DNA from: a virus
Strand: one strand, 5' to 3'
Virus record (IMG/VR): IMGVR_UViG_3300020214_001555
Location: 1-29,661 of that record
Length of the DNA stretch: 29,661 bases
Shown here: positions 8,278-15,574 of the stretch, one piece after another
Numbering within the stretch: position 1 is the first letter of the stretch
How the letters are laid out: each line of letters starts with the position of its first letter
Notes under the pieces: model-generated
The model's input: the letters and a program-made list of their open reading frames with translations, nothing else
Databases searched by the model: none
Told to the model about the DNA's origin: nothing
Position numbers and translations under genes: made by a program

Positions 8278-8782
8278 GTTTGGTGAACAGATATACAGTC
8301 AAGATGATGTGTGCGATCTCTTGATGCAAGGACACAATCATGCAGTGTTTGAAGGCATGTTGGTGGACAAAATCAATGTTGAAAACATGGCACAAATCTT
8401 GGAACAGGTTCCGGCTTTTGTTGAATATGATACTGCGGCTCGCGAGGATCTCACACAAGAAACCTTTGATCATCGTTGTCAAGCAGTTTGGCACATGCCA
8501 GTCGAATACCAACAGTTGGACATAGCAGCACATGTGTTATCGTTATGTCATACCGATGATGAACTGCAAAGAGTGGGCCAAGAGCTTTTGCAGTATCAAG
8601 AACGCAATTTGTTCAATTTGCTGCGATACTTGAAATACTTGGTGGATGTCATGCGAAAAAACCATGTGATTTGGGGGGTGGGTCGTGGATCCTCAGTGGC
8701 CAGTTATGTGCTGTATCTATTGGGAGTGCATCGCATAGATTCTATCTACTATGATTTAGACCTTAGAGAGTTTTTGCGTTAA
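8264..8782 (+). CDS. Stand-alone fragment resembling DNA polymerase III alpha (DnaE/PolC) palm region
   Basis: This is a 172-residue protein. The last 35 residues (138-172), beginning GVGRGSSVASY and ending YDLDLREFLR, match the GRGS-containing nucleotide-binding segment of bacterial replicative polymerase alpha subunits, where it is followed by a phenylalanine- and leucine-rich helix. The protein stops right there, so the catalytic aspartates that follow in real polymerases are absent. Residues 1-137 are helical and hard to assign. It cannot be an active polymerase alone; it could be a decoy, a binding module or a diverged relic kept for another task. It overlaps the upstream gene by 14 bases and lacks a clear ribosome site. 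Confidence 0.6.
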   Translation: MKTNKFGEQIYSQDDVCDLLMQGHNHAVFEGMLVDKINVENMAQILEQVPAFVEYDTAAREDLTQETFDHRCQAVWHMPVEYQQLDIAAHVLSLCHTDDELQRVGQELLQYQERNLFNLLRYLKYLVDVMRKNHVIWGVGRGSSVASYVLYLLGVHRIDSIYYDLDLREFLR

Positions 8783-8785
8783 ATA
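8779..8785 (+). promoter_or_regulatory. T4-like late promoter box (TTAAATA)
   Basis: The box overlaps the stop codon of the upstream gene and lies 20 bases before the ATG at 8806. A good ribosome site, AGGAGTG (8794-8800), is in between. Confidence 0.5.
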
Positions 8786-8805
8786 AACAAAATAGGAGTG
8801 TCGAT

Positions 8806-9249
8806 ATGACCAAAAAAATTTATAGAACAGCTATGGGTAAAATGGTTGATCTTGGAGCCATTCAATTGCAAAACGAAAATGTGCGGGCAGTTGGTAACAT
8901 GAAAGTCAATGCTCGTGGAGATTTAGTGGATCACACAAACAATCCTGTAGTTCGAAGAAATACGCAGGTAGCCAAACAATACAGTCGTCAAATTACCAAT
9001 GTCAGTGATGAACCAGTTGGTACCGGCCGCCACCATGTACAAGCTAAGACCGGTAAGGTGCAGCCTGTAACTGAACCTGTGGTAGAAACAGCATCAGTTG
9101 AGCCCGCGGCTCCAGCAACTGTGGCCAGCGAACATAGCAATGAGGGTGGTTTGGCTGCTGCTATTGCCAAAGCTCGACAAGTCAAACAAGAGCTGGCAAA
9201 AACACCTAGACAGCAGATCCAAGACACACCGGGAGTGGTCAAAATCTAA
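8806..9249 (+). CDS. Conserved T4-like phage protein, probably virion-associated, function unknown
   Basis: This is a 147-residue protein. Its N-terminal half carries NENVRAVGNMKVNARGDLVD (residues about 24-43), a stretch I recognise from a conserved protein of T4-like cyanophages. The C-terminal half is low in complexity, rich in Pro, Val, Ala, Glu and Gln, and ends in a helix with many Lys and Gln. It looks like a small ordered domain with a flexible tail. A late promoter box and AGGAGTG stand upstream, which fits late expression. It directly abuts the GroES-like gene. Function unknown. Confidence 0.72.
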   Translation: MTKKIYRTAMGKMVDLGAIQLQNENVRAVGNMKVNARGDLVDHTNNPVVRRNTQVAKQYSRQITNVSDEPVGTGRHHVQAKTGKVQPVTEPVVETASVEPAAPATVASEHSNEGGLAAAIAKARQVKQELAKTPRQQIQDTPGVVKI

Positions 9250-9624
9250 ATGGAAACTAAAACTGCATTTACACCCAAACGAATCCACAGTATCAAGGCC
9301 CTGCGAGATTCGGTTATCGTTTGTGACATGAAGTTTACAGGTCGCCAACTCAGCAGTGGCATTGCTTTGCTGGATGATAACGGCAAAGCAGATGGTATTA
9401 GACCTCGTTGGGGTCAGGTGTATGAAGTCGGTCCCAAACAACAGGATGTCAAACCTGGTCAGTGGGTGTGCGTGGCCCATGGTCGTTGGACCCGAGGGCT
9501 AGAAATTGAAGATGATGAGGGTACCAAAACCATACGCAAGATTGATCCCAAAGATATCCTGCTGGTCAGTGACCAATATCCGGGATTAGATGATACAATT
9601 TCAGATGCCATCAGCGGCAGCTAA
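9250..9624 (+). CDS. 31: GroES/gp31-like co-chaperonin
   Basis: This 124-residue protein has features of a GroES-fold co-chaperonin. A flexible mobile loop (residues about 30-42, GRQLSSGIALL) holds a hydrophobic tripeptide like the IVL that docks on GroEL. It is followed by the RPRWGQVYEVGP strand, VKPGQWVCVAHGRW and a C-terminal IDPKDILLVSD. T4 gp31 replaces GroES on host GroEL so that the large capsid protein can fold; the same job is likely here. It begins at the base after the preceding stop. It is longer than GroES (about 97 residues) and close to gp31 (111). Identification rests on pattern recognition of the phage family and is fairly secure. Confidence 0.82.
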   Translation: METKTAFTPKRIHSIKALRDSVIVCDMKFTGRQLSSGIALLDDNGKADGIRPRWGQVYEVGPKQQDVKPGQWVCVAHGRWTRGLEIEDDEGTKTIRKIDPKDILLVSDQYPGLDDTISDAISGS

Positions 9625-9629
9625 TTGTA

Positions 9630-9821
9630 ATGTCACGCAAAATAACCACTGAAAGCATAGAAAAAACACAACGCTGGTCAGAGATTATCGCTCCCACACT
9701 GCCTGAAACTCTACGCAGATTGCGAGAGCTGCAACGACGGGAAGAAGAATTGCAGGTTCAAGCCTGTCTCAAAAACGAATATTACGATCTTGATGATGAG
9801 CAAGAGTGGGATTTGAGTTGA
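9630..9821 (+). CDS. Small charged helical protein, function unknown
   Basis: This 63-residue protein is dominated by charged residues. A probable amphipathic helix or short coiled coil spans residues about 27-45 (TLRRLRELQRREEELQVQA), and the tail is acidic (DLDDEQEWDLS). I do not recognise the family. It follows the GroES-like gene with a five-base gap and precedes a strong promoter, so it is probably the last gene of its operon. No clear ribosome site stands upstream. Confidence 0.55.
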   Translation: MSRKITTESIEKTQRWSEIIAPTLPETLRRLRELQRREEELQVQACLKNEYYDLDDEQEWDLS

Positions 9822-9838
9822 TCAACACAAGATAAAAA

Positions 9839-9867
9839 TTGACACTCCGTTTTAAATCTGTTATACT
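9839..9867 (+). promoter_or_regulatory. Sigma70-like promoter for the clamp-loader gene
   Basis: TTGACA (9839-9844), a 17-base spacer and TATACT (9862-9867) form a near-consensus promoter. The expected transcription start (about 9874) falls at most two bases before the ATG at 9876, implying a leaderless message. Confidence 0.8.
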
Positions 9868-9875
9868 GCAAATAT

Positions 9876-10802
9876 ATGAAAAAATTATGGGCTGAGGCAT
9901 ATCGTCCAACCCAACTTGCAGACTATGTGTTCTGCGATTCGGCGCAACAACAACAAGTACAGGCCTGGATTGACAGTGGCGCCATACCACATCTATTGTT
10001 TTCTGGGGCACCGGGGGTGGGTAAGACCACTCTAGCTCGAATTCTTATTTCGGCTCTGAAGATTGACAATTATGATGTGCTGGAAATCAACGCCAGCAGA
10101 GAAAACTCTGTAGATAACATCCGTGATCGTATTACTGGATTTGCGCAAACCATACCATTTGGTGAGTTCAAGGTGATTCTACTGGATGAGGCAGATTATA
10201 TTTCGCACCAAGGACAAGCAGCTTTACGTGGTGTAATGGAGACTTATCATACCACAGCGAGATTTATCTTGACCTGCAACTATCCCAATCGTGTGATCCC
10301 AGCATTGCACAGTAGATGCCAAGGTTTTCATATCGACAAAGTAGATGTGACAGAATTTACTGCCCGAATGGCCACGGTACTAGTTGCTGAAGATGTTAAA
10401 TTTGATCTTGACACCCTTGATACCTATGTAAAAGCCACCTATCCTGACCTGCGCAAGTGTTTGAACATGTGTCAAATGAATTCAGTGTCTGGCACACTGA
10501 TTACCCCCAAGGGCGATGAAGGTGGGGTCAGAGAATGGAAATTAAACGTGGTACAGTTGTTCAAGGCCGGGCAGGTGGAGGACGCGCGGCGACTGCTGTG
10601 TGCCAATGTTCGACCCGACGAGATGGAAGCAGTGTTTCGCTGGATGTATGACAATTTAGATCTTTGGCACACAGACGTCAACAAACAAGATCAAGCCATC
10701 GTGATAATTCGAGACGGCATAGCCAGAATTCCACTGGTAGCTGATCAAGAAATCAATCTCTCTGCTACACTCATTGAACTGGCTAATTTAAATTGTGACT
10801 GA
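9876..10802 (+). CDS. 44: Sliding-clamp loader ATPase subunit (T4 gp44-like)
   Basis: This 308-residue AAA+ protein of the clamp-loader family begins with the typical WAEAYRP stretch (residues 5-11). It has Walker A GAPGVGKTT (44-52), Walker B LLDEAD (102-107), sensor 1 TCNYP (133-137) and the SRC arginine-finger motif (146-148). These subunits use ATP to open the sliding clamp and place it on primed DNA for the phage polymerase. Length fits T4 gp44 (319). The start codon is fixed by the conserved N-terminus and by the promoter directly upstream; no ribosome site is visible. The small partner gp62 was not recognised in this window, although it often follows gp44 in T4 relatives. Confidence 0.93.
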   Translation: MKKLWAEAYRPTQLADYVFCDSAQQQQVQAWIDSGAIPHLLFSGAPGVGKTTLARILISALKIDNYDVLEINASRENSVDNIRDRITGFAQTIPFGEFKVILLDEADYISHQGQAALRGVMETYHTTARFILTCNYPNRVIPALHSRCQGFHIDKVDVTEFTARMATVLVAEDVKFDLDTLDTYVKATYPDLRKCLNMCQMNSVSGTLITPKGDEGGVREWKLNVVQLFKAGQVEDARRLLCANVRPDEMEAVFRWMYDNLDLWHTDVNKQDQAIVIIRDGIARIPLVADQEINLSATLIELANLNCD

Positions 10803-10853
10803 TTTTAACAGTTCTAAATCGCACAAAAAATCGCATAACCGTAAAAATAAATT

Positions 10854-11144
10854 ATGAGATATTTCATTGTGTATTATTTTCAAAAAGCCAATGGCAAGTT
10901 AGATGAAAATGCCACTATAGCCAAACAGGTAAAAACTAGAGATATACAATCAGCGGCCGTGATCTTAGATTTCAAAGAATGCAAAGTGGTCAAGGCCAGC
11001 CTAAGAGATACAGTGGTACCTCGAGATTTCCAGCGCATTGCAAAGTTTTATCATAAACACTATCCTCACATTATTGAAAGTTTGTTCAAAGAAAACGGTT
11101 ATGAAGTCACGGTGGAAAAACCTAAATCGCCTGATCCTAGTTGA
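10854..11144 (+). CDS. Conserved small phage protein, function unknown
   Basis: This 96-residue protein has a recognisable phage-conserved pattern: MRYFIVYYFQKANGKLDE at the start, then SAAVILDFKECKVVKASL and VPRDFQRIAKFYHKHYPHII. It appears to be a small alpha/beta domain with several aromatic residues and no catalytic signature. Similar proteins occur near replication genes in T4-like phages, as here after the clamp loader. The 51 bases before it hold a short direct repeat (AAATCGCA at 10817 and again near 10830) and no clear promoter or ribosome site. Its end overlaps the next gene. Confidence 0.7.
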   Translation: MRYFIVYYFQKANGKLDENATIAKQVKTRDIQSAAVILDFKECKVVKASLRDTVVPRDFQRIAKFYHKHYPHIIESLFKENGYEVTVEKPKSPDPS

Positions 11145-11709
11145 TTGTGATGGGGTGCTCCTGGACTGGGAGTGGGCATTCAATGTGTGGATACAACAAC
11201 ATGGATTTGAACCACGGTCTGATGCCAAGCTGCATTATGACATGGGCATACGGTATGGTGTATCCAAAGAGCAAATACGCAAGCTCATAAAAATATTCAA
11301 TGAATCAGCGTCAATTGGATTCCTTCCAGCTTTAAGAGATTCGGTATATTATGCCAAACGCTTGCACGAAGAACATGGGTACAGGTTTCATTGCATTACC
11401 AGTCTCAGCCGAGATGAGAATGCTCAAAAACTACGCGAGATGAATCTGCACAAGATCTATGGCGCCACGGCATTTGAACGCATAGTGTGTTTGGACACCG
11501 GCGCCAACAAAGATGAAGCCTTAGAAGAATATGAAGGCACCGGATGCTGGTGGATCGAGGATAAACCTGAAAATGTTCTAGCGGGATGGCGCTTGGGATT
11601 ACGTCCCATGTTGCTGGAACATGGACACAACATGAACTATGTTCATCCCGATGTATACCTAGCTAAAAATTGGAAAGATATTTTTTATAAAATTACCGGA
11701 GATTCTTAA
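11101..11709 (+). CDS. HAD-superfamily hydrolase/phosphatase
   Basis: This 202-residue protein has HAD motif I, LILVDCDGVL, with the nucleophile Asp15 and general acid Asp17; motif II ITSLS; and a C-terminal motif WIEDKPENVLAG. The cap insertion between motifs I and II is helical. HAD enzymes of this size often remove phosphate from nucleotides or sugars; the substrate cannot be read from sequence. The start at 11101 overlaps the upstream gene by 44 bases; it is chosen as the nearest ATG before motif I, and an upstream start at 11038 would lie entirely inside the earlier gene. Its stop overlaps the convergent methyltransferase stop by four bases. Confidence 0.82.
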   Translation: MKSRWKNLNRLILVDCDGVLLDWEWAFNVWIQQHGFEPRSDAKLHYDMGIRYGVSKEQIRKLIKIFNESASIGFLPALRDSVYYAKRLHEEHGYRFHCITSLSRDENAQKLREMNLHKIYGATAFERIVCLDTGANKDEALEEYEGTGCWWIEDKPENVLAGWRLGLRPMLLEHGHNMNYVHPDVYLAKNWKDIFYKITGDS

Positions 11710-12239
11710 CGGATCCACTCAGCGTAGAGCCGTACCACTTTATTATTGGTCTCAGTTTGTGGATTGATTTGTCTAAAATCGTAACGCTCTGCATAGTTTT
11801 CCAATATCCTATGGCTCCAAGGAAAAAATGGTATTCCTTGGCATTTCTCTGATGCATGATCTCTACGGCCCGGGTTGAGACGCCAATAAACTCTGCTATG
11901 GGGTTTCAAACAAGATACTATTTTGTCTATTTGCCGGGTTATGACCTCTTCTGTACCAAAATTGATGCTGCCTAGACAAGTGGCCACATCAAACAATTTT
12001 GTTGGTTGGAATTCTTCTATGGTACATACTATGTCGGCTTCATCCATGGCTGGATCTACTCCGATCACATTCTTTACAAGTCCTTTGAAGGGATTGTGAC
12101 CACAACCGACGTCTAACAACCACTCATGCGGTTGTATTTTTGCTGCTATTATTTTGTATCCGCTATGTGTATACGCATCAAGGCTGGGTTTCCAGTAATT
12201 TCTAAAATAATCATTGAGGTATTGTTGATCATGAAACAT
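11706..12239 (-). CDS. Class I SAM-dependent methyltransferase
   Basis: This 177-residue protein has motif I LLDVGCGHNPFKG (residues about 41-53) followed by VIGVDPA, the acidic strand that binds the ribose of S-adenosylmethionine. Later strands (FDVATCLGSINFG and RVYWRLNPG) fit a small Rossmann-type methyltransferase. Substrate unknown: candidates are surface sugars or lipids, or small molecules. The start at 12239 leaves only a nine-base overlap with the divergent gene at 12231; an in-frame ATG at 12302 would overlap that gene by 72 bases. No ribosome site supports either. It is one of two reverse-strand genes, and they bound the accessory island up to 16974. Confidence 0.78.
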   Translation of the reverse strand: MFHDQQYLNDYFRNYWKPSLDAYTHSGYKIIAAKIQPHEWLLDVGCGHNPFKGLVKNVIGVDPAMDEADIVCTIEEFQPTKLFDVATCLGSINFGTEEVITRQIDKIVSCLKPHSRVYWRLNPGRRDHASEKCQGIPFFPWSHRILENYAERYDFRQINPQTETNNKVVRLYAEWIR

Positions 12240-12461
12240 GATATCGTAGTTTATGTGAAATGGTTTAGTGCAGTAATAATACTTATAGCCATGATACTCC
12301 ATGTGCTAGGAATCACACCATGGAATTCTCTATTACAGCTGATAGGTGCAGCTGGCTGGGTTTATGTAGGATGGAAATGGAACGAAAAAGCCATCATCTT
12401 GAATTTTCTTCCACAGTTCGCTATAATAATACCGGGTTTGATATATCTTTATTTGAAATAG
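12231..12461 (+). CDS. Small two-pass membrane protein
   Basis: This 76-residue protein has two hydrophobic segments at about residues 9-27 and 54-74, separated by a short loop with GWKWNEKA. It resembles small membrane proteins of unknown function found in alphaproteobacteria and some phages (possibly the DUF6552 type; from memory). It starts at an ATG after a GAGG at a long distance and overlaps the start of the reverse-strand methyltransferase. A function cannot be given. Confidence 0.6.
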   Translation: MKHDIVVYVKWFSAVIILIAMILHVLGITPWNSLLQLIGAAGWVYVGWKWNEKAIILNFLPQFAIIIPGLIYLYLK

Positions 12462-12469
12462 GACTAAAA

Positions 12470-13054
12470 ATGCTACCAGACAAAATATTCATGATTGGTG
12501 CCCCAGGATCTCGGTGGTCAGGGATCGCACAAAATATCGAAGACAATATCGCAGGATTCAATGTCAGCGACCGATCTCCTGATAGAACTTATGTACATCA
12601 TAACTTTAGTGGACATGTGGGTACCTATTTTGGCACAGGTTGGGAATACAGCACAGACCTCAATGAATCAAATATCAATGCTCCTTATCCAGATTTATCT
12701 GGTACTCGAATACTGAAAAGTCACGAATGGGCATATTGTCTCGATGACATCAAAGAAAAGTATCCGACTTCTTGGATTTTTTTAGTTTTTCGCCCTGATA
12801 TGAGCTGTTACAGTTGGTGGCACGAAGCAGGAGGGTTTACCATCAAATATCCCGATTATATTCCTTATTATCGAGACAGTGCCAATATGTTATGTGAAAT
12901 AGTAAAACAGAATCAAGCCATCATGAAATTTGCACAAAAATATGATCTTTCTTGGCGACACATTTCCGGGACTTGGATACAAGAAAATTTTGGTCAATAT
13001 GTAGAGCCTAGCCGTCGTGATCCTGACACACTTGTAACTATATTCAAACCATGA
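12470..13054 (+). CDS. Sulfotransferase-like P-loop protein
   Basis: This is a 194-residue protein. The N-terminus KIFMIGAPGSRWSGIA (residues 5-20) resembles the phosphosulfate-binding loop of sulfotransferases. The centre, ILKSHEWAYCLDDIKEKYP followed by LVFRPDMSCYSWWHEAGGF, resembles their 3'-phosphate-binding Arg/Ser region. True sulfotransferases have a more standard P-loop, so the activity is uncertain; it may use another activated donor or have lost catalysis. Related proteins occur in marine T4-like phages. The start at 12470 has AGGA (12463-12466) upstream; longer forms run into the previous gene. Its stop overlaps tctA (ATGA). Confidence 0.6.
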   Translation: MLPDKIFMIGAPGSRWSGIAQNIEDNIAGFNVSDRSPDRTYVHHNFSGHVGTYFGTGWEYSTDLNESNINAPYPDLSGTRILKSHEWAYCLDDIKEKYPTSWIFLVFRPDMSCYSWWHEAGGFTIKYPDYIPYYRDSANMLCEIVKQNQAIMKFAQKYDLSWRHISGTWIQENFGQYVEPSRRDPDTLVTIFKP

Positions 13055-14493
13055 TAGAATACGCAGTCTGGTGCCTGCTGGGCACGTTCTATGGAGTACT
13101 GATAGGCATCGTGCCCATGGCCGGCGCTACCACTGGTCTCCTCACGGTTTTCGGGCTGGCAGATCAGTTCCTGGGTAATCCCTATCTCGGTATTGTCTTC
13201 ATGACCAGCCTCGTGGCAGCTACCAGCACGGCAGATTCTTTTACTTCCATACTCACGGGCATACCGGGATCTAACACCACTGCCGCATCGGTGATTGACG
13301 GATATCCTATGGCCAAGCAAGGTGAGGCTGGACGTGCCATCGGTATCGCTCTCATGGACAGTACCATCAACGGCTTGTTCTGGGGTGCAGTGGCTTTTGG
13401 ATTGATGCCTTTCTACAGCAAACTAGTCATGGTCTTTGGCATACCTGAGTTCATGGCATTCATGATCTTGAGCCTAGCCTGCGTGGGTTTCGTGGCTTCC
13501 AAGAACCCCACACTGTCAGTGATCAGCATAGGCATAGGTATATTCATTGGTCTCATAGGACAGGATCCAGCCACAGGTGCGCATAGATTGACATTTGGCT
13601 GGGATTATCTGGCCGCGGGTGTCAACATGATTCCGCTCATAGCTGGACTGTTCGCCGTGCCAGAACTGGTCAATGGGTTGACCAAACCCGTGGGTCGCCC
13701 TATGCCCATAGATGACTACTGGAACCAGCTGCGCCAGGGTTTCCGCGATTGCTGGCGCTATCGCCGAGACATGTTCCGTGGAGGCGCCATTGGATTTTTC
13801 ACTGGACTTTTGCCCGGCATCGGTGGCACCATCGGGGACATAATGGCCTATGGCGCCACAGTGGCCAGATATCCCCAAGAGCGTTTTGGCAATGGTAACA
13901 TCAAGGGACTGCTAGGCTGCGAAGGAGCTAACAATGCACAGAAACCGGCCAGCCTCATACCCACGGTGCTGTTTGGCATACCTGGTGCACCATTTGCCGC
14001 TATCATGATGGCAGTGTGCATGTATTTTGGCATGGAACTGGGTTCGCCACAACTGCTCAACGATTCTGCCTTTGCCTGGAGTTTAGGAGCATCGTTCCTG
14101 GTAGCCACCGTGATCTGTTTCGTGGTATGCATGTTTACCACACGCTGGATCGTCAGGATCCTGGAACTTCCATATTGGATCTATGCGATGCTTATCTTCT
14201 CAGTGATCGTCTGGAGCTGCCTGCAGTATTCAGGAACCTGGAATGATATCTACATCTTGGTCATTTGCAGTGCTCTGGGCCTGATCTGTACGCACTGGAA
14301 GTTTTCTCGACCGGCTATCTTGATCGCATATATATTGGCAGAGAAGTTGGAAAACTATTCTCAGCAAGCCTTGACACTCTATTCTTGGAGTGATCTACTG
14401 GGGAGACCCGTCTTTGTAGTGCTCATCACTGCGAGCGTCCTTGTCATATCTTGGAGCCTGCTACGCAAAAATCGTGGTATAGAATACACATAA
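13051..14493 (+). CDS. tctA: Tripartite tricarboxylate transporter, large membrane subunit (TctA family)
   Basis: This 480-residue integral membrane protein has roughly ten to twelve hydrophobic segments. Family hallmarks are visible: LIGIVPMAGATTG near residue 18, TSILTGIPGSNTTAASVIDG near residue 66, YPMAKQGEAGRAIG, and the mirrored second-half loops LLPGIGGTIGDIMAYG and LFGIPGAPFAAI. The TctA subunit forms the sodium-driven channel that takes a carboxylate from the periplasmic protein TctC. It lacks the first hydrophobic stretch typical of bacterial homologues (usually about 500 residues). It is co-directional with the binding protein downstream, but no tctB is visible. Base use appears more GC-rich than in the neighbours, suggesting a later acquisition. 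It overlaps the previous stop by four bases. Confidence 0.9.
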   Translation: MIEYAVWCLLGTFYGVLIGIVPMAGATTGLLTVFGLADQFLGNPYLGIVFMTSLVAATSTADSFTSILTGIPGSNTTAASVIDGYPMAKQGEAGRAIGIALMDSTINGLFWGAVAFGLMPFYSKLVMVFGIPEFMAFMILSLACVGFVASKNPTLSVISIGIGIFIGLIGQDPATGAHRLTFGWDYLAAGVNMIPLIAGLFAVPELVNGLTKPVGRPMPIDDYWNQLRQGFRDCWRYRRDMFRGGAIGFFTGLLPGIGGTIGDIMAYGATVARYPQERFGNGNIKGLLGCEGANNAQKPASLIPTVLFGIPGAPFAAIMMAVCMYFGMELGSPQLLNDSAFAWSLGASFLVATVICFVVCMFTTRWIVRILELPYWIYAMLIFSVIVWSCLQYSGTWNDIYILVICSALGLICTHWKFSRPAILIAYILAEKLENYSQQALTLYSWSDLLGRPVFVVLITASVLVISWSLLRKNRGIEYT

Positions 14494-14509
14494 TTTATAG
14501 GAGAAACAA

Positions 14510-15574
14510 ATGAAAAAGTTTATCGCACTCGTTGCGACTTGTCTGACCATGGCCACGGCACAGGCCGAGTATCGCATGATAGTGCCACAGGAAGCCGGTA
14601 ACGGCACAGCAGTTTGGGCTGCCATCATAGCCCGGCATCTGGAAAAACAGCTAGGCGAACCCATCGTGATCCAGCATATCCCAGGAGCCAAGGACATACC
14701 AGGCTTCAATGAGTTCCATAACAAACTGCGCAATGATCCTAAGACCATCATGGTCAGCCACGGAGGTAATGGCATCGGTTATCTGGTAGACCGCGTGGAC
14801 TACGATTACAAGTTTTATGATAGCATCGGAATGATGAATCTCAACATCGTGGTGGGCAAACACATAGGTAATCCCGCTGATGGAAAAGAACGCAAGGTAC
14901 GGATCGCGGGTGCTTCAGGACAAGAAACCGATGGCATGGCCATCGCTATGTTGTTGTGCGGTAACCTCCCTACCATGCAGGCATATCTCGATTGTTGGAA
15001 TCAAAAAGCAGTCTGGGTCAATGGCGTCAAAGGATCCGAGCGTCGGTTGGGATTCATGCGTAAAGAATTTGACGTGGCTAGAGAATCTGTGGTATCGTGG
15101 TTCAAATACTACACTGATCCCAAGGCCGGTGCAGAGATCTGGTTCCATCACGGTGTGTACGATCTCAAAACACGCCAACAGAAAGAAGATCCTAATTTTC
15201 CTGCTGGGTTGAGATTCGAACAACAATTCCGCAAGATACACGGCACAGAACCTGTCGGACCTTTGTATGAGGCCTACACATTGAGTCGCAACTTCCGCGA
15301 TGTATTACAAAAAGCTCTGTGGGTCAACAAGGGCAATCCCAACACTGAAAAACTGCGTGCAGCTCTGGCCAAGATGATCACCGATCCAGAAGCGGCCAAG
15401 GCTCTAGAAGCTGATACTGGACGTTACGAGTGGATCATCGGTGATGCAGGCAACCAAGTGGTAGATCGCCTACGCGGTAATATCACAGAAAAGAAACTGC
15501 AAAACATGGTATGGTGGCACGAAAATGCCTACAAGTTTCCCAGTGTATACAAACCACACCTAGTGATCAAATAA
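14510..15574 (+). CDS. tctC: Periplasmic solute-binding protein of the TctC/Bug family
   Basis: This 354-residue protein has a clear signal peptide: basic start MKKF, a hydrophobic core and an AQA cleavage site after residue 19. The mature part begins YRMIVPQEAGNGTAVWAAI, a diverged form of the family's opening strand, then ARHLEKQLGEPIVIQHIPGAKDIPG, where family members place the loop that contacts the ligand carboxylate. It delivers a carboxylate to TctA. The glycine-rich ligand loop is altered (EAGNGT), so the ligand could differ from citrate. AGGAG precedes the start in the 16-base gap after tctA. Its stop shares one base with the next gene. Confidence 0.85.
   Translation: MKKFIALVATCLTMATAQAEYRMIVPQEAGNGTAVWAAIIARHLEKQLGEPIVIQHIPGAKDIPGFNEFHNKLRNDPKTIMVSHGGNGIGYLVDRVDYDYKFYDSIGMMNLNIVVGKHIGNPADGKERKVRIAGASGQETDGMAIAMLLCGNLPTMQAYLDCWNQKAVWVNGVKGSERRLGFMRKEFDVARESVVSWFKYYTDPKAGAEIWFHHGVYDLKTRQQKEDPNFPAGLRFEQQFRKIHGTEPVGPLYEAYTLSRNFRDVLQKALWVNKGNPNTEKLRAALAKMITDPEAAKALEADTGRYEWIIGDAGNQVVDRLRGNITEKKLQNMVWWHENAYKFPSVYKPHLVIK

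Noticed and set aside
10793-10853. Possible promoter (TTGTGA, TAAATC) before the 96-residue gene
   Set aside because: Spacing and -10 are poor; only a short AAATCGCA direct repeat remains.
14371-14400. TTGACA with TCTACT 17 bases later inside tctA
   Set aside because: The -10 lacks the key second-position A and lies inside coding sequence, so it is too weak to report as a promoter.
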